A DNA stretch of 64,000 bases, from NCBI RefSeq assembly GCF_001938565.1, contig NZ_MSYM01000013.1:1496-65495 (forward strand), given 5' to 3'. Origin of the DNA: Rhodoferax antarcticus ANT.BR (lineage in GTDB: Bacteria > Pseudomonadota > Gammaproteobacteria > Burkholderiales > Burkholderiaceae_C). The notes beneath the pieces were generated by a model, which searched no databases, was not told where the DNA came from, and saw only the letters and a program-made list of their open reading frames with translations. Of the stretch, positions 58,650 through 64,000 are shown in pieces (positions within the stretch are counted from its first letter, which is position 1; each line of letters starts with the position of its first letter). The translations under genes were made by a program, and so were the position numbers.

Positions 58650-60011
58650 CTAACCTGCTGTGAGTTCCAGCGTGTGCACCTCGCCACGCAGGGTGTAGGT
58701 GCGGGTCTCGGAAATGCTGACGTCCACCATTTGCCCGATCAGGCGCGGCTGGCCAATGAAGTTCACCACCCGGTTGCATTCGGTGCGGCCCATCAGCTCG
58801 CCGCCGTCACGCTTGGAGGCGCCTTCCACCAAAATGCGCTGCACCGTGCCGACCAGGCCCTGGCTGATGCGCGCCATGTTGGCGTTAATGGCGGCTTGCA
58901 CCTCGTGCAGGCGGCGCAGCTTGACGTCGTGCGGCGTGTCGTCAGGCAGATTGGCCGCCGGGGTGCCAGGGCGTGGGCTGAAGATGAAGCTGAAACTGTT
59001 ATCGAACCCCACATCGTCGATCAGCTTCATCAGCTTGGCGTGGTCGTCTTCGGTCTCGCCGGGAAAGCCGACGATGAAGTCGGAACTCAGCGCCATGTTC
59101 GGGCGGATGGCGCGCAATTTACGCACCGTGCTCTTGTATTCCATGGCGGTGTAGCCGCGTTTCATGGCCATCAGCAAGCGGTCCGAGCCGTGTTGTACCG
59201 GCAGGTGCAGGTGGCTAACCAGTTTGGGCAGCTTGTCGTAGGCGGCAATCAGCGCGGGCGTGAACTCGTTGGGGTGGCTGGTGACATAGCGCATGCGCTC
59301 AATGCCGGGAATGTCAGACACGTATTCCAGCAGGGTGGCAAAGTCGGCCATCTCGCCGGTGTCGCTGACCGTGCCAGGGTGGCTGATCATCTTGGCGCGC
59401 CAGGCGTTCACGTTTTGGCCCAGCAAGGTGATCTCCTTCACACCTTGATCTGCCAGGCCAGCCACCTCCACCAGAATGTCTTCAAACGGGCGGTGAATTT
59501 CCTCGCCGCGCGTGTAAGGCACTACGCAGTAGCTACAGTATTTGGAGCAGCCCTCCATGATGCTGACAAACGCGCTGGCACCTTCCACACGCGCGGGCGG
59601 GAGGTGGTCAAATTTTTCGATCTCGGGAAAACTGATGTCGACCTGCGAGCGGTTTTGCCGTGCGCGCTCGTCGAGCATCTGCGGCAAGCGGTGCAGCGTC
59701 TGCGGGCCAAACACCACATCCACATAAGGCGCGCGGGCAATGATGGCCGCGCCTTCCTGGCTGGCCACGCAGCCGCCGACGCCGATCAAGGCGCCTTTCT
59801 TCTTCAGGTGTTTGACGCGGCCCAGGTCAGAAAACACTTTTTCCTGCGCCTTTTCGCGCACCGAGCAGGTGTTGAAGAGGATCAGGTCAGCCTCTTCCAC
59901 GTTGTCGGTGGGCTCATAGCCTTGTGCGGCGCCGAGCACGTCGCTCATTTTGTCCGAGTCGTACTCGTTCATCTGGCAACCGTAGGTCTTGATGAATACT
60001 TTTTTGCTCAT
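58650..60011 (-). CDS. miaB: tRNA-2-methylthio-N6-dimethylallyladenosine synthase MiaB
   Basis: The 453-residue radical-SAM methylthiotransferase has an N-terminal UPF0004 domain ([17 protein letters not shown] with cluster Cys, [26 protein letters not shown]), radical [20 protein letters not shown] and a C-terminal TRAM domain. It modifies A37 of tRNAs reading UNN codons. It is flanked by dispersed repeats at both ends (58583 and 60027). Confidence 0.96.
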   Translation of the reverse strand: MSKKVFIKTYGCQMNEYDSDKMSDVLGAAQGYEPTDNVEEADLILFNTCSVREKAQEKVFSDLGRVKHLKKKGALIGVGGCVASQEGAAIIARAPYVDVVFGPQTLHRLPQMLDERARQNRSQVDISFPEIEKFDHLPPARVEGASAFVSIMEGCSKYCSYCVVPYTRGEEIHRPFEDILVEVAGLADQGVKEITLLGQNVNAWRAKMISHPGTVSDTGEMADFATLLEYVSDIPGIERMRYVTSHPNEFTPALIAAYDKLPKLVSHLHLPVQHGSDRLLMAMKRGYTAMEYKSTVRKLRAIRPNMALSSDFIVGFPGETEDDHAKLMKLIDDVGFDNSFSFIFSPRPGTPAANLPDDTPHDVKLRRLHEVQAAINANMARISQGLVGTVQRILVEGASKRDGGELMGRTECNRVVNFIGQPRLIGQMVDVSISETRTYTLRGEVHTLELTAG

Positions 60012-60026
60012 GGCGATAGGGGGAAT

Positions 60027-60088
60027 GATAATTTTGATAGCTGCTGGCGCTTAATGTATAAGGGCTGGAGCCCGATTTCTTATATAAA
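60027..60088 (+). repeat. dispersed repeat upstream of miaB, copy 14
   Basis: GATAGCTGCTGGCGCTTAAT then TAAGGGCTGGAGCCCGATTT. It starts 16 bases before the miaB start codon on the minus strand, so it forms the 5' leader of that gene. Confidence 0.88.
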
Positions 60089-60145
60089 GGGGGCCGTTGG
60101 CCAGGCGCTGAACCCGGCCCTGCGCGTGGCAAGCCTTGCGTGCCG

Positions 60146-60556
60146 TCAGTTGCTAGCCGGACGCGCGTCAGACTCGAAGCGGATGTTGCTGATGGTGTCG
60201 TTGCCGGGGCGCTTTTGCTGGGCTTCGGCGTCGGTCAGAATCCACACCTCGTGAATCAACCCTTGGCCGTCGCGCACATAGTTCACGCGCAACTGCTGCC
60301 CCACCAGCGTGCCCGACATGACGATCAAATTGTTTGTGCCTCTGATGCGCGCGCCGGGTGAGAGCCTAGCTGGTGCACCGTCGAGCAAAATTGTCGGCGG
60401 TGTGGTCACCTGAAAAATGCCGCGCAGCGCCTTGGCAGGAAAAGGTCGCGTCATTCCCTGCGCCTCGGCCACCGAGGGCAACAGGCAGGCGACGAAGGTC
60501 AGGCACAGGGCCAGAATTAACAAGGGGGCTTTGAAAGCGCGGAGCCAGCGGTTCAT
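60146..60556 (-). CDS. exported hypothetical protein
   Basis: The 136-residue protein starts at ATG 60556 (or 60565) with a clear signal peptide (APLLILALCLTFVACLLPSV, cleavage near SVAEAQG). The mature part, with AKALRGIFQVTTPPTILLDG and ARIRGTNNLIVMSG, appears to be a small beta-rich domain. It resembles a conserved Burkholderiales protein of unknown function; its neighbour miaB gives no clue. Confidence 0.7.
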   Translation of the reverse strand: MNRWLRAFKAPLLILALCLTFVACLLPSVAEAQGMTRPFPAKALRGIFQVTTPPTILLDGAPARLSPGARIRGTNNLIVMSGTLVGQQLRVNYVRDGQGLIHEVWILTDAEAQQKRPGNDTISNIRFESDARPASN

Positions 60557-60714
60557 GGTGTACATCCAGAGGCTGTTGAAGAAGGCACGATTTTAGGTCA
60601 GCGCGGTGCGGGTGTCATGCCGACAGATGTGCCAGACGTGCGGGTGCTGTGCGCGGAGGATGTGCCGGTGCTGTGCGGGGAACGAGCCGGTAGCGTGCCG
60701 GTAGCGTGCCAGCG

Positions 60715-61983
60715 TCAGGCTGGCGCCTTGGGCGGCAGCACGCCAGCGGCGCGCAGTTTGTCTTTTTTACTCGGCCGCAGGCCTTTCACGCCGCCATTGC
60801 CCATGCCAGCGGGTGCATCGGCAGAGGTGGAGACCGGCGGTGCCACGTCTTGCGCCTCGAAACCGGGCACGCTTTCGAGTTCAAGTTGAACCTGCTGGCG
60901 TTTTTCGATCAGCCGCCAATGGGCCTGCGTGCTGCTGCTGACAAAACTCAGTGCCAGACCGGGCTCGCCGGCGCGCCCGGTGCGGCCAATGCGGTGGGTG
61001 TAGTCCTGGGTGGAGCGTGGTAGATCAAAGTTCACCACCACCGGCAAGCCAACGATGTCCAGCCCGCGCGCCGCCACGTCTGTGGCTACCACCACTTGCA
61101 GCCGCTCCAATTTGAAGTCGGTCAGCACCTGCGTGCGTTTGCCCTGGCTGAGTTCGCCATGGAAGGGCTCCGCGGTCAGGCCGCCCTTGCGCAGCTTGTC
61201 GGCGACGATCTCGGCGGCGAATTTGGTCGCCACAAACACCAGGGCGCGCGGCCAGGCGTGCTGTTGCATCAGCTGGCGCAGCAGCTGGGTGCGCTTGGCC
61301 GTGTCGACCGCGATGGCGCGTTGGATGATTTCCATCGGCTGCTGCTGGGCGGCATCCACCTCAACCCGCACGGGGTCGTGCAGCAGGGTGTTGGCCAGTG
61401 CGGTCACGCCAGGGCTGAAAGTCGCCGAGAAAAACAGGTTTTGCCGCTGGGCGGGCAACTGCATCAGCACTTGGGCCAGCTCATCGGCAAAGCCCAGGTC
61501 AAGCATACGGTCCGCCTCGTCGAGCACCAGAAGGGCTACCGCATCCAACTTTAGGGCGTTGTGCGCCACCAAGTCCAGCAGCCGCCCAGGCGTGGCCACC
61601 ACCACGTCGGTGCCGCCGCGCAGGCTCATCATTTGCGGGTTGATGGACACGCCGCCAAAAAACACCGACACCTTCACGCGCTGCGGCAGCTTCTGCGCCA
61701 GCGCCTGGATTACTTCGCCCACTTGCGCGGCCAGTTCGCGCGTGGGCACCAGCACCAGCGCTTGGGGTTGGCGCACCCGGCGGGTGTTGGGTTGCAGGCG
61801 TTGCAGCAGCGGCAGGGCAAACGCCAGGGTTTTGCCAGAACCTGTTTGCGCAGAGCTTAGCAAATCGCGCCCAGCCAGCGCTGGCGCAATGGCCTCCTGC
61901 TGGATCGGTGTGGGGCGGCTGTGGCCGAGTTGCGCCACGGCAGCCAGCAAGGCGGGCGAGAGGCCCAGGGAAGAAAAAGTCAT
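60715..61983 (-). CDS. rhlE: DEAD-box RNA helicase RhlE
   Basis: The protein of about 422 residues has the Q motif SSLGLSPALLAAVAQLGHSR, motif I AQTGSGKTLAF, Ia PTRELA, motif II VLDEADRML, motif III FFSATF, ATDVAARGLDI and motif VI HRIGRTGRAG, and ends in a short basic tail (RPSKKDKLRAAG). RhlE-type helicases help ribosome maturation and RNA decay, often at low temperature. I start at ATG 61983; an in-frame ATG at 62001 is possible. Confidence 0.93.
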   Translation of the reverse strand: MTFSSLGLSPALLAAVAQLGHSRPTPIQQEAIAPALAGRDLLSSAQTGSGKTLAFALPLLQRLQPNTRRVRQPQALVLVPTRELAAQVGEVIQALAQKLPQRVKVSVFFGGVSINPQMMSLRGGTDVVVATPGRLLDLVAHNALKLDAVALLVLDEADRMLDLGFADELAQVLMQLPAQRQNLFFSATFSPGVTALANTLLHDPVRVEVDAAQQQPMEIIQRAIAVDTAKRTQLLRQLMQQHAWPRALVFVATKFAAEIVADKLRKGGLTAEPFHGELSQGKRTQVLTDFKLERLQVVVATDVAARGLDIVGLPVVVNFDLPRSTQDYTHRIGRTGRAGEPGLALSFVSSSTQAHWRLIEKRQQVQLELESVPGFEAQDVAPPVSTSADAPAGMGNGGVKGLRPSKKDKLRAAGVLPPKAPA

Positions 61984-62211
61984 GGTGTGGTTAAAGGTCA
62001 AAGGTCAAAAGCGGGTTGCGCGTCAAGGAAAATGCGTGCTGAGCGGCAGGTGTAACACAACCAGCGCGCGACCTGGCGGCACTGGTAGAGGCTGGCCGCA
62101 TAATCGTTACCCTGAGAATTCTGCTGGTGCGCGCTGCCACCCCGTGTGCGCAGCAATGGGTTACCAAGGTGGCCGTTGGCCAGCAGGATTCAAATTGATG
62201 CAAAGGACACC

Positions 62212-62529
62212 GTGAAAAAAACATTCAAAATCAACATCGAAGGCAAAAACCGCGACCGCGTGCTGGAAGCCACCAAGCATGAAATCCGCCAGTACATGAA
62301 GCGTGAGCGCAACAAGGCGCTGACCGAAGGCGTGGATTTTTGGGACTTTGACTGCCGTTTTGGCCTGAGCGAGGAAGCCGCTGCCAGCGCGCATCCCGCC
62401 AACATAACCGCGCTGATTGACGCTGCCGCTCAGGATGGTGCACAGGCGTTTTATCTGGAACTCGTTGCCAAGCCGGGCGTTCGCCAGCCGCGTGGCGAGG
62501 CGCCCGAGGCCACCGAGGCACCGCAATAG
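62212..62529 (+). CDS. DUF6172 family protein
   Basis: The 105-residue protein starts at GTG 62212 with AAGGA five bases upstream (VKKTFKINIEGKNRDRVLEA). A frame to 62146 is open but lacks a ribosome-binding site. It is a compact domain with KHEIRQYMKRERNKALTEGV and DFWDFDCRFG, conserved in Proteobacteria as DUF6172. The function is unknown. The terminator at 62557 follows. Confidence 0.8.
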   Translation: MKKTFKINIEGKNRDRVLEATKHEIRQYMKRERNKALTEGVDFWDFDCRFGLSEEAAASAHPANITALIDAAAQDGAQAFYLELVAKPGVRQPRGEAPEATEAPQ

Positions 62530-62556
62530 CTCTCGCTGCCCAAGCCGCCACAAGAA

Positions 62557-62591
62557 AAAACCCGCACAGGCTTTTGCCGATGCGGGTTTTT
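62557..62591 (+). terminator. rho-independent terminator
   Basis: AAAACCCGCA (62557-62566) pairs with TGCGGGTTTT (62581-62590), with a T-run following. It closes the DUF6172 gene. Confidence 0.85.
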
Positions 62592-62734
62592 GTATGTTGG
62601 CGACGGGTGATTCGCGATCCTGTGCGCGTTCAACCGCGCCCCTACCTTCAAACTTTCAGACGATGTCAGATCATTGCGACGGCATTTCGGATATGGCTCG
62701 TGAACGAAAATGGCGCTTTCAAACCATTTGATCT

Positions 62735-63985
62735 GTGAAAAAACTGCTCCTGCCATTAACCTCCCTCCTGAGCGGTGTCGCGCTGCTGGTGTTGGGCACC
62801 GGCTTACTCTTTGCGGTGATCGGTGCGCAGGCGGCAGCGGCAAACTTTTCGGTGTTGGTCACCGGCCTGATCAACTCAGGCTACTTTGCCGGCTTTGTGT
62901 TTGGCACCTACGCGTGTCCGCAAATCATACGAAGGTTTGGACATATTCGCGCTTTTGCCGCGATGGCATCGGTGGCGTCAACCTTGCCCTTATTGCACGC
63001 GCTTTGGCTCAATGCGGGGTTTTGGGCGGCCCTGCGCTTCACCAATGGCGTTTGCCTGGTCGGCTTGTACATTGTGGTGGAGAGCTGGCTCAATGTGGTG
63101 GCCCCCAGTTCACACCGGGGCAAGGTGTTTGCGGCCTACATGGCGGTCAGCGGGGTGGCCATGGCACTTGGGCAATGGCTGATTCTGGTGGGTGACCGCT
63201 TTGGTTTTGTGCCCTTTGCCATGGTGTCCATTCTGTTTTCGTTTGCCTTGTTGCCGATCACGCTGACGCCGGTCAACGAGCCCGAGCCGATGCCTGTGCC
63301 CAAACTGGGTTTGCTCAAGCTGTATGCCACCTCTCCCATCGGTGTCATTGGCGCGGTAGCGTCCGGCTTGTTAACGGGCGCGTTCTACAGCCTGGGCCAT
63401 GTGTTTGGTGAGCGTGTGGGCTTGAGCGAAGTGGGCATTGCGACGTTTATGGCGGCGACCATTCTTGGCGGTGCCGCCTTTCAGTGGCCGGTGGGGCATT
63501 TATCTGATCAGAACGATCGGCGCTGGGTATTGTTTGGTGTCTGCGTGAGTGGCGTGGTGGTAGCGATGCTGGGGTTCTACTGGGCATTGGCGGCACCCTG
63601 GGCACTGATTCTGCTGGGTATTATTTATGGCGGCTTGACTTTCACCATCTATGGTTTGTCGGTGGCGCATGTCAACGACTTGATCAGCCGGGATCGGGTG
63701 CTGGAGGTGACCGGCGGCTTGCTGCTGCTGCACGGTGTTGGTGCCACGCTGGGACCCGCCTTGGCCGGTGGGTTCATGGATTGGCTTGGACCGGGCAGTT
63801 TGCTGCTGTACTTCGCGGGTGTGTTGGCACTGTTGGCCGTGGCCGTGTGGCGCCTGATTCGCCTGCTGCCGCTGAACCGTGGGGAACCAGGGCAAAAGGA
63901 TGCTTATGTGGTCATGGGCGCCGGATCGCAGGCCGTTCTCAAACTGGACCCACGCGGCCCGGAAGATGAAGCGGCTCCACCGTGA
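62735..63985 (+). CDS. MFS transporter, YcaD-like
   Basis: The 416-residue major facilitator protein has about twelve hydrophobic segments, starting at GTG 62735. Landmarks are LLFAVIGAQAAAANFSVLVT, GYFAGFVFGTYACPQIIRRF (MFS loop 2-3 region with RRFGHIRAF), ESWLNVVAPSSHRGKVFAAY and PVGHLSDQNDRRW. The ESWLN segment is typical of the YcaD group, whose substrates are unknown. Confidence 0.88.
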   Translation: MKKLLLPLTSLLSGVALLVLGTGLLFAVIGAQAAAANFSVLVTGLINSGYFAGFVFGTYACPQIIRRFGHIRAFAAMASVASTLPLLHALWLNAGFWAALRFTNGVCLVGLYIVVESWLNVVAPSSHRGKVFAAYMAVSGVAMALGQWLILVGDRFGFVPFAMVSILFSFALLPITLTPVNEPEPMPVPKLGLLKLYATSPIGVIGAVASGLLTGAFYSLGHVFGERVGLSEVGIATFMAATILGGAAFQWPVGHLSDQNDRRWVLFGVCVSGVVVAMLGFYWALAAPWALILLGIIYGGLTFTIYGLSVAHVNDLISRDRVLEVTGGLLLLHGVGATLGPALAGGFMDWLGPGSLLLYFAGVLALLAVAVWRLIRLLPLNRGEPGQKDAYVVMGAGSQAVLKLDPRGPEDEAAPP

Positions 63986-64000
63986 GCGACCCAGTACAGC
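63983..64000 (+). CDS. possible start of the next gene (partial)
   Basis: A GTG at 63983 overlaps the TGA of the MFS gene (GTGA) and opens VSDPVQ to the window edge. Such overlaps are common here, but six codons are not enough to judge. Confidence 0.25.

Noticed and set aside
58674-60254. 526-codon plus-strand frame
   Set aside because: Antisense to miaB, which has all radical SAM and UPF0004 motifs.
61010-62215. 401-codon plus-strand frame
   Set aside because: Antisense to rhlE; Ser/Arg-rich and without recognisable domains.
1-64000. CRISPR arrays, tRNA and rRNA genes
   Set aside because: I saw no regularly spaced direct repeats and no cloverleaf or rRNA signature sequences on either strand by eye; a tRNAscan-type run would be decisive.

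Overview
The window is a bacterial chromosome segment, most likely from a betaproteobacterium of the order Burkholderiales, family Comamonadaceae (Rhodoferax/Polaromonas-like). The reasons are the GC-rich core genes, gene orders such as accB-accC-prmA-DUF3426 and pilS-pilR-ampD next to ccsA-like/ffh, the Ala/Lys-rich H1-like protein, and a dispersed repeat (core halves GCCTCTAGCCCTTAT and AGCAGCTAT) that I associate with this family. The genus is inference. I saw no rRNA, tRNA or CRISPR array.

Region 1 (1-8.6 kb) is an accessory island. It opens with a phage-type regulatory pair, a Ner-like HTH gene divergent from a CI/C-like HTH repressor around a palindromic operator, and a small membrane protein. 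Next comes an AT-rich five-gene operon on the minus strand (4993 down to 1949), in which every neighbouring pair of genes overlaps. Its genes encode a BacA-like prephenate decarboxylase homologue, a DUF2000 protein, an FGE/SUMF1-fold protein, a sulfite-oxidase-fold molybdoenzyme and a LysE exporter. It looks like a compact, possibly undescribed pathway that makes and exports an amino-acid-like metabolite. Around it lie a degenerate IS1634-type transposase, an AraC regulator, and an IS21-type end that has cut into a CHRD-domain gene.

Region 2 (8.6-31 kb) is mostly catabolic. It holds a PHB-depolymerase-like esterase, a thiolase, an acyl-CoA dehydrogenase, trkA-trkH, and a leucine/isovalerate (liu-type) set: an AraC regulator, the methylcrotonyl-CoA carboxylase beta subunit, methylglutaconyl-CoA hydratase, the carboxylase alpha subunit and HMG-CoA lyase. 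This set has been invaded by a VapBC module, a DUF4126 gene, a broken ghrA plus ISL3 remnant, and a DUF4160/DUF2442 remnant. A VapD-like reading frame with no visible start codon sits at 11.4-11.7 kb.

Region 3 (31-64 kb) is core housekeeping: rlmJ, rplM-rpsI, erpA, anmK, an M23 peptidase, tyrS, dtd, rodA, tldD, aroG, mpl, tlpA-like, accB-accC-prmA, an H1-like protein, ampD, pilR-pilS, a ccsA-like gene, ffh, miaB, rhlE and an MFS transporter. aroG is preceded by a Phe-rich leader peptide and a rho-independent terminator, an apparent pheL-like attenuator.

At least fourteen copies of the dispersed repeat are present. Five lie inside reading frames and are translated as protein segments. Other notable structures are a near-160-bp imperfect palindrome (31122-31283), a second palindromic repeat type (38175-38247), and a non-identical biotin-carboxylase start stub just upstream of the real gene (24389-24517).
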